From positions 17,192 to 81,191 of the forward strand of contig CAJXRU010000004.1 in assembly GCA_913060565.1 (NCBI GenBank): a stretch of 64,000 bases of DNA, given 5' to 3'. The notes beneath the pieces were generated by a model. The model searched no databases. It had not been told where the DNA came from and saw only the letters and a list, made by a program, of their open reading frames with translations. Positions 9,093 through 17,508 of this stretch are shown in pieces; the stretch's first letter is position 1; each line of letters starts with the position of its first letter. This DNA is from an uncultured Gammaproteobacteria bacterium (GTDB taxonomy: Bacteria; Pseudomonadota; Gammaproteobacteria; Enterobacterales; Psychrobiaceae). A program made the translations under genes and the position numbers.

Positions 9093-10135
9093 AACCACTA
9101 ACCTGCATGGTCAAAAATCAACAATGGCCTCTCGCGCGCGAGTTTAGAATTTCGCGCGGTGCAAAAACACAAGCAGATGTCTTGGTTGTTGTACTAAGTG
9201 ATGGCCATCATGTTGGCTGGGCTGAAGCGGTTCCGTATGCACATTACGGTGAAACGATTGAAAGCGTCACCAAACAAATCAGAGATTGTGTAAAACAATT
9301 GACGACAACTTCAACACCAAGTGACCTTGCCAATTTATTACCTGCCAGTGCTGCGCGTAACGCGTTGGATTGTGCATTATGGGATTTGATGGCAAAACGT
9401 GACAATACGCCAGTTCACAAACTCATTAATCACAGCGCACCTCAGACAAAAATTACCGCGCAAACACTTAGTCTTGGTTCCATTGAAGATATGCGCCAAC
9501 AAGCGGCTGAAATTTGTCATAGCCCGTTGATTAAAATTAAGCTCGATGCTAATCAGGTCATCGAACGCATGCAAGCAATTCACAAAGCGGCACCGACATC
9601 ACAATTTATTATTGATGCCAATGAAGCGTGGAGTTTTAAGCAGCTCACTCAATGGTTACCACAGTTAAAGGCCCTTAACGTAGCGCTAATCGAGCAACCT
9701 TTAGCTGCAGGGCATGATGAAGAGCTCATTAATTTAACACCTGAGATCCCATTATGTGCCGATGAATCATGCCACACCAGTGCTGATTTAAGCTATTTAA
9801 AAGGTCGTTATCAAGCGATAAACATAAAACTGGATAAAACCGGAGGCTTAAGCGAAGCCTTAAATTTATTAGAACAAGCGAAAGCCGCAGATTTGATCAT
9901 TATGACCGGATGCATGGTTGGCACGTCACTGGCTATGGCACCAGCGTTTTTAATCGCACAACACGCTCAATTTGTAGATTTAGATGGGCCACTATTAATC
10001 GCCAATGATCGCTTATTTCCGTTCTCATTCGACAATGGAATCATGCAACCTATGCCGATGCAATTATGGGGTGGTAATAGCAATTATCTAAATCGCGAAC
10101 TGATGAATTTATTGCCTAAGAAGTATTTAATGTAA
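9089..10135 (+). CDS. dgcA: Enolase-superfamily epimerase DgcA (N-acetyl-D-glutamate racemase; dipeptide-epimerase-like)
   Basis: This 348-aa protein has the muconate-lactonizing/dipeptide epimerase layout. An N-terminal capping domain is followed by a barrel with the acid-base lysine motif KIKL (K149/K151), metal ligands D176 (FIIDANEAW), E202 (IEQPL) and D225 (CADES), and the second catalytic lysine K247 in NIKLDK. By homology alone it would be called L-Ala-D/L-Glu epimerase. Paired with DgcN it is expected to convert N-acetyl-D-glutamate to N-acetyl-L-glutamate. It is translationally coupled to dgcN (ATGA overlap) and followed by an intrinsic terminator. Either activity would feed D-glutamate from peptidoglycan into L-glutamate metabolism. 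Confidence 0.87.
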   Translation: MKPLTCMVKNQQWPLAREFRISRGAKTQADVLVVVLSDGHHVGWAEAVPYAHYGETIESVTKQIRDCVKQLTTTSTPSDLANLLPASAARNALDCALWDLMAKRDNTPVHKLINHSAPQTKITAQTLSLGSIEDMRQQAAEICHSPLIKIKLDANQVIERMQAIHKAAPTSQFIIDANEAWSFKQLTQWLPQLKALNVALIEQPLAAGHDEELINLTPEIPLCADESCHTSADLSYLKGRYQAINIKLDKTGGLSEALNLLEQAKAADLIIMTGCMVGTSLAMAPAFLIAQHAQFVDLDGPLLIANDRLFPFSFDNGIMQPMPMQLWGGNSNYLNRELMNLLPKKYLM

Positions 10136-10169
10136 TACTTTCGCTGTTAGTCTTATAGCGCCCAATAGA

Positions 10170-10194
10170 CCGCCCTTTAGCAAGGGCGGTTTTT
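10170..10194 (+). terminator. Intrinsic terminator after dgcA
   Basis: An 8-bp stem CCGCCCTT / AAGGGCGG (10170-10177, 10182-10189) with a 4-nt loop is followed by five T residues. It sits 34 nt past the dgcA stop and just before the convergent CapA-like gene. Confidence 0.9.
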
Positions 10195-10198
10195 AATT

Positions 10199-12277
10199 TT
10201 AATCTTTCAATTCCAAATACTTTACTGACACTTTATCTAACTCCGTCAATGGGCGATTAAACTCAATTAACGCTGACTGCGGTATTAGTTCATTATCAAT
10301 AGGTGTCTTGCCAACAGGGGTAAAAGCACTATTCCATTGAATAAAAGACAAATCATCAACAAATACCCTATTAGCAATCTCTAATTGATTTCTAAACTCA
10401 ACGATAAAGCGAACCCCTCGATAGCCAACGCGTGGCGAGTTAAATGGCGCAGAAAGTCTTTGCCACCCTTTTGAGTCACTAAGTTCGAATGATTTAATTA
10501 AATGTTTTGTGCCTTTATTTAACGCATCATTTAATTTATCTTTCTTCTTCCTGCCCTGCCAATAGACATTAACTTGTGTTGCGCCAGTTACATTCACTGC
10601 CAAATCAACTGTCATGGGATTACCACCGTTGTAGACTCTTGCAAAATTAGTCATCGACAATGTTTCGGAGCCTTTCGGACTTATCACAGATGTTAATGAA
10701 CTGAGTCCCGAATTTGCTTTTAATTGAGTCAACGAAAAATGACTACTATCAGTATTCCAACCGCGCTCTGCACTATCAAATAAATTAAACGATTCCAGAG
10801 TAGAACCGTTCGTTAATCGCGTGCCAACGCGATAAGATAATGACTTATCATTTGACGATATTTTGTTAAATAGTTGAGTATGATGAGAAGCCGATAACTC
10901 GACGATTTGTTGATTAGCTTCAACAATTAGCTCTGAGCTCCTTTGGGCAAACGAATCATTTGATTTAGGAAGAATAACGGCATGTCCACCAGAAAAAGTA
11001 ACATGTGTGCCACGCTTTCTTGAAAGTGTCTGTACGCGTTTTAATAACTTAGCACGTTGCTCCCCAGTTGCTGGGGTCGGCTGATAACCCTTTAAGTAAA
11101 CAGGAACAACTTCAGCGCGATGAAATGTTTCACCGTCCATCCATACGTTTAGCACAAAAGAATGTGGCGTGGCGTAAAAGTACTGGTCAAATATAAAATT
11201 GCCTAGCGAGTAAGCAATAAGCTTTCCTTTATAAACCTCAAAGCCTTGTGTAACGTGGGGATGATGCGCGATAGCCAGATCCGCTCCGGCATCAATAGCT
11301 GACTTTAATCGTTGTTCAGTCATCACCGTCGGCTCACTTTCGTACTCTTGGCTGCCATGATATTGCACGACTACAGCTCGTCCTTGTTTACTCTCTTTGG
11401 TTACCCCCGAAACGATATTTTTCTCTGAGCCAAAGGCTGCACCGCCTTTATTCATTGCAGCGGTTTGATTGGGTGAAAAGCCCCCTTCCCAACCAACATA
11501 ACCCAACATCGAAAATGGTGTTTTATTGAGTGTAACTTGATGGGCGGACAACGCTTGTTTTTCATTAAGACCAGCGCCAGAAAAACCTAATCCACTACGT
11601 TTAAGTGCGTCTAATGTTGAAATTAGTCCTTCATCTAAAAAATCATACGTGTGATTATTGCCAAGTGTTACATAATCGATTCCCGCCCATTTTAAAGCGC
11701 TTAATGTTTCCAGCGGTGAGAAAAAAACAACCGACTTTGGTGCTTTTTTTTCTGGTCGTTCATGGGATATTTGTGTTTCTAAGTTGACTGCTGCGTAATC
11801 TGCTATTGATAAATAAGGTTTAACTTGACGAGTAATAAACTTAGTATCTTGCGCTTTACTTTGCCGGTGAATCAATACTGGATTATTAAACTTAGGCTTA
11901 CTAAATCGGCGTCCCATCATGACGTCACCGCCAAACGAGAGCATGACCCGCCCATCTATTTTCTCAACTAAAGCAATTGACCTAATTTGTTTTTCAGAGG
12001 TTAGTTGAGCGCTAAGCTCAAAATCACTAAATGACTGTATTGCAGTGTAATAACCTCGCTTACTAAATTTGAATTGATAAACGGGTTGTTGGTTTGCTGA
12101 TAATCTAAATTCACCACGTTTGTTTGTGTAAACAGCTTTCTGGTTAATGGAGATTTTCACATCAGATAAATAGTTATTTTTTTCGTCGGTGATGTGACCA
12201 ACAAATACCACGTCTTTTGCATGCAAAGCATTAACACTTTGCAACAACAATATGGCAATCAAGGAAATTAATCTCAT
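10199..12277 (-). CDS. CapA-family (poly-gamma-glutamate synthesis type) exported protein
   Basis: The protein is 692 aa. A signal peptide (residues 1-20, ending NALHA) is followed by a carboxypeptidase-regulatory-like beta domain (about 22-100). A CapA metallophosphatase-like domain (about 110-400) follows, with FGGDVMMGRR, NLETQIS, TLGNNHTYDF, AHHPHVTQG and YSLGNFIFDQ. The C-terminal third looks like a carbohydrate-binding-type beta sandwich. CapA/PgsA proteins act in poly-gamma-glutamate capsule production in Firmicutes, but many Gram-negative members have unknown roles. Its position beside D-glutamate genes, with a similar palindrome upstream (12368-12384), raises the possibility that it handles a D-glutamate polymer. 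This is only inference. Confidence 0.85.
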   Translation of the reverse strand: MRLISLIAILLLQSVNALHAKDVVFVGHITDEKNNYLSDVKISINQKAVYTNKRGEFRLSANQQPVYQFKFSKRGYYTAIQSFSDFELSAQLTSEKQIRSIALVEKIDGRVMLSFGGDVMMGRRFSKPKFNNPVLIHRQSKAQDTKFITRQVKPYLSIADYAAVNLETQISHERPEKKAPKSVVFFSPLETLSALKWAGIDYVTLGNNHTYDFLDEGLISTLDALKRSGLGFSGAGLNEKQALSAHQVTLNKTPFSMLGYVGWEGGFSPNQTAAMNKGGAAFGSEKNIVSGVTKESKQGRAVVVQYHGSQEYESEPTVMTEQRLKSAIDAGADLAIAHHPHVTQGFEVYKGKLIAYSLGNFIFDQYFYATPHSFVLNVWMDGETFHRAEVVPVYLKGYQPTPATGEQRAKLLKRVQTLSRKRGTHVTFSGGHAVILPKSNDSFAQRSSELIVEANQQIVELSASHHTQLFNKISSNDKSLSYRVGTRLTNGSTLESFNLFDSAERGWNTDSSHFSLTQLKANSGLSSLTSVISPKGSETLSMTNFARVYNGGNPMTVDLAVNVTGATQVNVYWQGRKKKDKLNDALNKGTKHLIKSFELSDSKGWQRLSAPFNSPRVGYRGVRFIVEFRNQLEIANRVFVDDLSFIQWNSAFTPVGKTPIDNELIPQSALIEFNRPLTELDKVSVKYLELKD

Positions 12278-12367
12278 GAAAGTGCTCTCTTTTTATAATT
12301 GATAGGAATCCAGATTCGACCCTAACACCCCAGCAAGACAACAACTAATTCCCAAACAACCGAGAAG

Positions 12368-12384
12368 TATAACTTCAAGTTATA
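12368..12384. promoter_or_regulatory. TATAAC-N5-GTTATA palindrome upstream of the CapA-like gene
   Basis: A perfect 7-bp inverted repeat TATAACT-TCA-AGTTATA sits 91 nt upstream of the CapA-like start. It differs from the 5161 and 7969 boxes by one symmetric change (C/G to T/A) and keeps the T-N11-A spacing. A lone TAATACCAATTG motif (12397-12408), resembling the end of the inverted-repeat element at 63689, follows it. Confidence 0.5.
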
Positions 12385-12429
12385 GGTAAGCACATGTAAT
12401 ACCAATTGATAAAGATGTCTAGCTTATAT

Positions 12430-12879
12430 TTACGGCTCAAACTTCAATGGCCAGTACACGACATGATCTTCTAAATCGCCGGCTTTCTTCTCACTAATCA
12501 CCTTCCCACGGACAGACTGTCCGAGACGATGCATTTCTTTTGCGCTGCCAACATTTAGCGGGTGCCAACTCGGTAGTTCTTTACCTTCATCTAGTAAGCG
12601 GTAGGCACAACTGGCAGGAAGCCAGCTAAAGCTATCTCGATTTTCTAAGGTAACTTTGAAACAATCTGGCACTTTTTTAAAGCGATTAGGGTAATCACTA
12701 CATTGACAAGACTTCGTATTGAGTAATTGACACGCAACATTAGTGAAGAATAACTCCTCTGTTTCATCATCAATTACTTTATTAAGACAACATTTACCAC
12801 AACCATCGCAAAGCTGTTCCCATTCTTGGTCGCTCATTTGCGATAAAGATTTTTCTTTCCAAAACTCGTGCTGTGCCAT
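12430..12879 (-). CDS. ycgN: YcgN-family (UPF0260) cysteine-cluster protein
   Basis: This 149-aa cytoplasmic protein opens with a tryptophan-rich segment and carries the YcgN cysteine pattern: CDGCGKCC near residue 25, CQLL...CQC near 50-58 and PDC near 71. Such clustered cysteines suggest iron-sulfur or zinc binding, but the molecular function is unknown. Length and pattern match the Escherichia coli family member. Its neighbourhood (ycgN and ycgL next to minCDE) is also the conserved arrangement, with an MltB-like gene inserted between them. It is read in the same direction as that gene with an 85-bp gap, so it may have its own promoter. Confidence 0.88.
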   Translation of the reverse strand: MAQHEFWKEKSLSQMSDQEWEQLCDGCGKCCLNKVIDDETEELFFTNVACQLLNTKSCQCSDYPNRFKKVPDCFKVTLENRDSFSWLPASCAYRLLDEGKELPSWHPLNVGSAKEMHRLGQSVRGKVISEKKAGDLEDHVVYWPLKFEP

Positions 12880-12964
12880 AGGTTACTTCTTACCAACTGA
12901 AAAAGGCATTATACCAAACCATGAGTCAGTGTGGGCACGTGATACAAATTATATCGGACTTATG

Positions 12965-13942
12965 TTATTTAATCGGCGGGTACTTTATGCGGTTAGACAA
13001 ATAACCAACAGCAATGGCGTTATACATTGAATCAGTTAATGCTAATAGATGTTCGAAATTATGATAGGTCAAATAAACACGGCCTTTAATACCGTCAGGT
13101 GCAACCAACTTTGCCGTTAATGTAGCATTAGGTAATGCGCGATTATCAAAGCGAGTAAGACCAAGCGCTTTCCATTGCGATAATGATTTGTACTCGCCCT
13201 TCTCTAGCATTGAACTATCAAACTCTTTCGGCAATTTAACTTGGCGGCCCCACGTATACTTCTCTTGCCAGCCAAAGTTTTCTAACAGTTTCGCGGTTGT
13301 AGCAAAGCTATCATCCACCGAATGCCAAATATCAACTTTTCCGTCTTGATTATAGTCTTGGTAACTACTTAGATACTGACTCGAATCGATGTTGAACAAA
13401 CCTACTTTGCCAGTCCAATTACTTTTGATTTCAGCAACGCCAAGTGCTGGCGTATTCAATAAATCAATCGTGGCTTTAATCTCTTGCTCATATGAAGCTT
13501 GTTGCTGATTAGCATAAGCTAATGAACTTAATACACTTAATGCATTATACCCATCAACGCTGTCAGAAAAATCATTAGCAACTCCCCACAGTGCAACTAA
13601 AAAGCGAGGCTGTATGTGGTATTTCTTTTCCATTTCTTTAAGCAATGGTAAGTGTTCTTTATATAAAGCGCGTGCTTTACTGACGCGCTCTTCATTAACG
13701 AGACGAGGAAGGAAGGTATCTAAAGTTTTAACTTTATTACGCTGGCGCTGTTGAACAACCACCGCTTTTTTAAACAGCTTAATCGAATTAAACGCTTCTT
13801 TTGTTTCATTGGCATCAGCGCCCTTTTCAACTAAGGTTTTTTCAAGCTGTTTAACGTATTGATAGAAAGACAATTCTGGCTGCGCACTCACAGAAAACAC
13901 GGCACTAATAGCAAAGGTGAACGCTGCAATTCGAGCAATCAT
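12965..13942 (-). CDS. MltB-like lytic transglycosylase homologue lacking the catalytic glutamate
   Basis: The product is 325 aa with a signal peptide (cleavage after about residue 20, VFSVSA). It aligns by eye with MltB-type (GH103) lytic transglycosylases, including the helical region before the active site and the DYNQDGKVDIWHSVDDS block that parallels MltB's DFSGDGHINLWDPVDA. However, the active-site segment GVETRWG reads GVANDFS, so the catalytic Glu is Ala122 (codon GCT, 13577-13579). The GAMGxxQFMPSS motif is degraded to GKVGLFNIDSS. The protein may bind peptidoglycan without cutting it, or may have changed function. It sits 18 nt after ycgL and is likely co-transcribed with it. Confidence 0.8.
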   Translation of the reverse strand: MIARIAAFTFAISAVFSVSAQPELSFYQYVKQLEKTLVEKGADANETKEAFNSIKLFKKAVVVQQRQRNKVKTLDTFLPRLVNEERVSKARALYKEHLPLLKEMEKKYHIQPRFLVALWGVANDFSDSVDGYNALSVLSSLAYANQQQASYEQEIKATIDLLNTPALGVAEIKSNWTGKVGLFNIDSSQYLSSYQDYNQDGKVDIWHSVDDSFATTAKLLENFGWQEKYTWGRQVKLPKEFDSSMLEKGEYKSLSQWKALGLTRFDNRALPNATLTAKLVAPDGIKGRVYLTYHNFEHLLALTDSMYNAIAVGYLSNRIKYPPIK

Positions 13943-13960
13943 AATTATCTTCCTAACTTA

Positions 13961-14233
13961 TTATTTTTTCTCTTGATTTTGTTTAAATTCTTTCAATAAG
14001 TCAACTTCTGGTGGCGGCATTTGTAAATAAAATCCTTGTTCACGAATTTTTGCCATCACTTTATCTTTATCTGCCATCGCTAAATCACGTTTTGTTAACG
14101 GTACAAGCATCACAAACTTAGCTTTTCCAAAGGTTTCTAACAACTGCTTTGGCACCGGTGAAAAATCGTCTCTTTTGGCAATATAGAGATAGGTATCTGC
14201 TTTTTTCGAACTTTTATAAACGGCAACAATCAT
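13961..14233 (-). CDS. ycgL: YcgL-domain protein
   Basis: This 90-aa protein matches the YcgL family in length and signature: IVAVYKSSKKADTYLYI near the start, DFSPVPKQLLETFG, and the closing GFYLQMPPPEVDLL. The function is unknown; family members are small cytoplasmic alpha/beta proteins. It is divergent from minC across about 105 bp, the usual setting in gammaproteobacteria, and probably heads a unit with the MltB-like gene and perhaps ycgN. The start ATG 14233 gives the expected N-terminus. Confidence 0.9.
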   Translation of the reverse strand: MIVAVYKSSKKADTYLYIAKRDDFSPVPKQLLETFGKAKFVMLVPLTKRDLAMADKDKVMAKIREQGFYLQMPPPEVDLLKEFKQNQEKK

Positions 14234-14338
14234 GGGACTTTAAAAACCTGTACTGACAACTTGATAACTAATAAGCGAGAATATAACATGAGCCTCTGTA
14301 AAACATAAATTGTTTGTAACTTTTTGGGATTTCTATCA

Positions 14339-15073
14339 ATGCCGACCACCAGTGCCGAATTAAAAGGCAGCCTGTTCCCACTCTCTATTCTTGTATTAGA
14401 AGACAATGATTTAGACAAACTGCAACAACAACTCGACAATAAGCTAAAACAAGCACCGGCCTTCTTTTTTCGTGCGCCTTTAGTTGTTAATATTGAACAA
14501 GTTAGTGAAGAAGACATCGACTTTTTAGCCTTAAAGCAAGCAATTGAAGCCAAAGACTTTATTTGTGTTGGTGTTTGTAATGGTTCAACTGACCAAAAGA
14601 AACAAGCGCGCATTGCTGGGCTTGCTACACTTCAACCGCCAAAAGCAACTGAAGCACGAGCAAAACCGACACTAAAGAATGCACCTGCCCCTCAAGCAGC
14701 AGAAGAAAAGCCAGTAGTAACGCAAGCGCCGTTAAAAGCACCAGACATGATAGTGCGCCAAAATGTACGGTCAGGTCAGCAAATTTATGCCAAAAATGCC
14801 GATCTTATCGTTGTAGGCTCTGTTGGTAATGGCGCAGAAGTTATTGCAGATGGCAGCATTCATATTTATGGCAAGCTACGCGGCAGAGCATTGGCAGGCG
14901 CCAGTGGTAATAAAGGCAGTTCTATTTTCTGCCAATCACTGGAAGCCGAATTAGTATCAGTTGCTGGAAATTACTGGGTCAGTGACGCCATTGAGAAATC
15001 ACTCTGGCAACAATCCGGTATCGTAAAATTAGACCAAGAGCAGCTCACCATTGAGCCGCTTTTGGACGCATAA
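14339..15073 (+). CDS. minC: Septum site-determining protein MinC
   Basis: The product is 244 aa from ATG 14339. An in-frame TTG at 14324 would add five residues but ATG gives the natural MPTTSAELKG start. The N-terminal FtsZ-inhibiting domain spans roughly residues 5-110. A proline/alanine-rich linker follows (APAPQAAEEKP region), then the C-terminal beta-helical MinD-binding domain with RSGQQIYAKNADLIVVGSVG and the conserved GKLRGRALAGASGN. With MinD it blocks Z-ring assembly away from mid-cell. It is followed by minD (19-nt gap) and minE in one operon. Confidence 0.96.
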   Translation: MPTTSAELKGSLFPLSILVLEDNDLDKLQQQLDNKLKQAPAFFFRAPLVVNIEQVSEEDIDFLALKQAIEAKDFICVGVCNGSTDQKKQARIAGLATLQPPKATEARAKPTLKNAPAPQAAEEKPVVTQAPLKAPDMIVRQNVRSGQQIYAKNADLIVVGSVGNGAEVIADGSIHIYGKLRGRALAGASGNKGSSIFCQSLEAELVSVAGNYWVSDAIEKSLWQQSGIVKLDQEQLTIEPLLDA

Positions 15074-15092
15074 TCTATTAAAGGAAGAGAAC

Positions 15093-15905
15093 ATGTCTCA
15101 AGTAATCGTTGTTACATCAGGTAAAGGCGGTGTAGGTAAAACAACGTCAAGTGCTGCTATCGGCACAGGTCTAGCGCTAAAGGGTAACAAAACCGTTATC
15201 ATCGACTTTGATATTGGTTTACGAAACCTAGATTTAATTATGGGCTGTGAGCGTCGCGTTGTGTACGATTTTGTAAACCTCATTAATGGTGAAGCAAACC
15301 TAAACCAAACACTAATCAAAGATAAGCGCGTTGATAATTTATTTATTTTGCCAGCATCGCAAACCCGCGACAAAGACGCCCTGACGAAAGAAGGCGTTGG
15401 TAAAGTCATTGAAGAATTAAAAGAATCTTTTGATTACATTGTTTGTGATTCTCCAGCAGGTATTGAAGCTGGTGCAATGATGGCGTTGTATTACGCTGAC
15501 CAAGCGGTGATTACGACTAACCCTGAAGTATCATCAGTGCGTGATTCTGACCGTATCTTAGGTATATTACAATCTAAATCATTACGTGCAGAGCAAGGTT
15601 TAGAGCCTATTAAAGAACACCTATTAGTCACTCGTTACAACCCAACGCGTGTCGATGAAGGCGAAATGCTAAGCGTTGAAGACATTGTTGATATTCTTGC
15701 CATCAAATTAGTTGGCGTTATCCCTGAGTCTCAAGCAGTATTAAAAGCGTCTAATTCAGGTGAACCCGTTATTCTAGATAGCGAAAGCGATGCAGGCCAA
15801 GCCTACAACGACACGATTGAGCGTCTAATGGGTCAAGAAGTTGAGTTTAGATTCTTAACAAAAGAGAAAAAAGGTTTCTTAAAGCGTATTTTTGGAGGTA
15901 AGTAA
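15093..15905 (+). CDS. minD: Septum site-determining ATPase MinD
   Basis: The product is 270 aa from ATG 15093, preceded by AAGGAAGAG at good spacing; the open frame upstream lies inside minC and is not used. It has the deviant Walker A motif GKGGVGKT (residues 10-17), the switch region VCDSPAGIE, and a C-terminal amphipathic membrane-targeting helix ([12 protein letters not shown]). ATP-bound MinD dimers recruit MinC to the membrane, and MinE triggers hydrolysis to drive pole-to-pole oscillation. Its TAA stop shares one base with the minE start (TAATG), giving translational coupling. Confidence 0.98.
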   Translation: MSQVIVVTSGKGGVGKTTSSAAIGTGLALKGNKTVIIDFDIGLRNLDLIMGCERRVVYDFVNLINGEANLNQTLIKDKRVDNLFILPASQTRDKDALTKEGVGKVIEELKESFDYIVCDSPAGIEAGAMMALYYADQAVITTNPEVSSVRDSDRILGILQSKSLRAEQGLEPIKEHLLVTRYNPTRVDEGEMLSVEDIVDILAIKLVGVIPESQAVLKASNSGEPVILDSESDAGQAYNDTIERLMGQEVEFRFLTKEKKGFLKRIFGGK

Positions 15906-16156
15906 TGGCCTTACTCGATTATTTTCGTAGTGATAAAAAGACGACAGCTTCGTTAGCAAAAGAGCGTTTACAAATTATTGTTGCGCACGAACGAAACGAT
16001 CGTAAAAGCCCTGATTATTTGCCACAACTCAAGCAAGACATTCTTAATGTGATTGCTAAATATGTGCAAATATCTGAGGAGCAAGTCAGTGTTGAAGTAG
16101 ATCAATCAGACGACTTAGCCGTATTAGAGCTAAATGTTACCTTGCCTGATAAATAG
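15905..16156 (+). CDS. minE: Cell division topological specificity factor MinE
   Basis: This 83-aa protein has normal family length. The N-terminal MinD-contact helix region reads [20 protein letters not shown] and [10 protein letters not shown]. The C-terminal topological domain contains [16 protein letters not shown] and a final beta strand. It stimulates MinD ATPase and restricts MinCD to the poles. It is the last gene of minCDE, overlaps the minD stop by one base, and is followed 20 nt later by a strong hairpin terminator. Confidence 0.97.
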   Translation: MALLDYFRSDKKTTASLAKERLQIIVAHERNDRKSPDYLPQLKQDILNVIAKYVQISEEQVSVEVDQSDDLAVLELNVTLPDK

Positions 16157-16175
16157 CAATTTGTTTAGTAAAAAT

Positions 16176-16210
16176 AAAAATGCCAGTCTATAAATGTACT
16201 GGCATTTTTT
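16176..16210. terminator. Bidirectional terminator between minE and rnd
   Basis: Stem AAAAATGCCAGT (from 16176) pairs with ACTGGCATTTTT around a 10-nt loop, with A-run and T-run on either side. It can therefore serve both minCDE (plus) and the convergent rnd gene (minus). Confidence 0.85.
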
Positions 16211-16296
16211 AAAATAGAAAAATTAAACTGTAGAAAGGAAACCAGCTCAACTAAACTGCTAAGATTAAACTATTCCAATTAATAAACAAACATCAC

Positions 16297-17412
16297 CTAA
16301 AGCAGTTTAACCAATTGCTCCTCAACCAGCACTTTACGCCACCCAGAGCGTAACACTGGCACTTGGTCAGACTGTTCCCCTTCTGCTTTCCATAACTGCG
16401 TTAGTACTTCATGAATAAGCTTTTTAGAGGCAATCATTTCAGGGGGGATGTCATGCTTTTGTGCAACATCCGCGATAAGTGCTTTTATCGCCTTAAACTT
16501 TTGTTTGTATTGTGGGTAATCAATCAAACGTGTGAGCGCTGGTGGCGGTGTTTTATTCGCTTTACCGGCAGCAACGGCAGCCAAAATGTCTTGGTGGTGA
16601 CGTTTGATTACCATAGGATGAAGAGATTCCATCCCGTACAATTGTGACTTAGATTGCGGCATTGCCTTAGCGATATTAAATAGCTCGTTATCTTTAACAA
16701 CAAAACCTAATGCCATATCTTTAGCAACTGCTTTGGCAAACCGCCATTCGCATAACTGTTGTAACGCGCTAAGTTGCACCGCATTGAGTTGCCATGCATT
16801 GCTTATATCTAAATACTTCTTCATTGGTGGGCGCACAACAGTACGGTTTGCCAAACGAGACGATTCTTCAAGGCAGATTTCAAGTCTATTAGCCTCTTCC
16901 ACGCGCGCCAATAACGGCTGATAAAGTCTATATAGATAAATAACATCATTGGCTGCATAGCTAAGCTGGGCATCAGACAGTGGACGCTTCAACCAGTTGG
17001 TGCGCGACTCCCCTTTATCGAGTTCGATATCGCAAAATTCTTGTACGAGTTTTGCGTAACCTAAGCTAGAACCTAAACCAATTAAGGCCGCAGCAACTTG
17101 AGTGTCTAATACTGGTGAGGGTACACATTGACCATTGTGCTTAAAAACTTCAAAGTCTTCACTGCCAGCATGAATGACTTTCATAATCGATTCATTGGTA
17201 AGCAATGCCCAAAATGCTGACAGGTCATCAATTGCCACAGGGTCGATTAACGCGAGTCTTTCACCATCAAATACTTGGATTAACCCTAATGCGGCGTGAA
17301 AAGTTCGCTCACGTACAAACTCTGTATCTATGGCTAATACAGCCGATGTTTGATAATGGTGGCATAATTGAACAAGCGCGGTTTGAGTATCGATATAAGC
17401 TGGTGTAATCAC
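16297..17412 (-). CDS. rnd: Ribonuclease D
   Basis: The product is 371 aa, matching family length. The N-terminal DEDD 3'-5' exonuclease domain shows AIDTEFVRERTF (motif I), LDTQVAAALIG (motif II region) and YAANDVIYLY (motif III). One or two HRDC-type helical domains follow from about residue 210. RNase D trims 3' ends of tRNA precursors and other small RNAs in the cytoplasm. It lies downstream of fadD in the same direction, as in many gammaproteobacteria. A terminator in the gap (17447-17472) separates the two transcripts. Confidence 0.95.
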   Translation of the reverse strand: MITPAYIDTQTALVQLCHHYQTSAVLAIDTEFVRERTFHAALGLIQVFDGERLALIDPVAIDDLSAFWALLTNESIMKVIHAGSEDFEVFKHNGQCVPSPVLDTQVAAALIGLGSSLGYAKLVQEFCDIELDKGESRTNWLKRPLSDAQLSYAANDVIYLYRLYQPLLARVEEANRLEICLEESSRLANRTVVRPPMKKYLDISNAWQLNAVQLSALQQLCEWRFAKAVAKDMALGFVVKDNELFNIAKAMPQSKSQLYGMESLHPMVIKRHHQDILAAVAAGKANKTPPPALTRLIDYPQYKQKFKAIKALIADVAQKHDIPPEMIASKKLIHEVLTQLWKAEGEQSDQVPVLRSGWRKVLVEEQLVKLL

Positions 17413-17446
17413 AAAGATTCCTAATGGATTAATGTTATTGCAGGCA

Positions 17447-17472
17447 CAAAAAAGCTAGCCCGAAGGCTAGCT
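17447..17472 (-). terminator. Intrinsic terminator after fadD
   Basis: On the minus strand, stem AGCTAGCC / GGCTAGCT with a UUCG tetraloop (17453-17472) is followed by a U-run. It lies 37 nt beyond the fadD stop. Confidence 0.9.
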
Positions 17473-17508
17473 ATTATAAACAATATTGAACGGCATTAAA
17501 TATTTGAT

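Noticed and set aside
14230..14613. 127-codon minus-strand frame overlapping the minC start
   Set aside because: It overlaps minC and ycgL's promoter region; its serine/leucine-rich translation is typical of a reverse-strand artefact.
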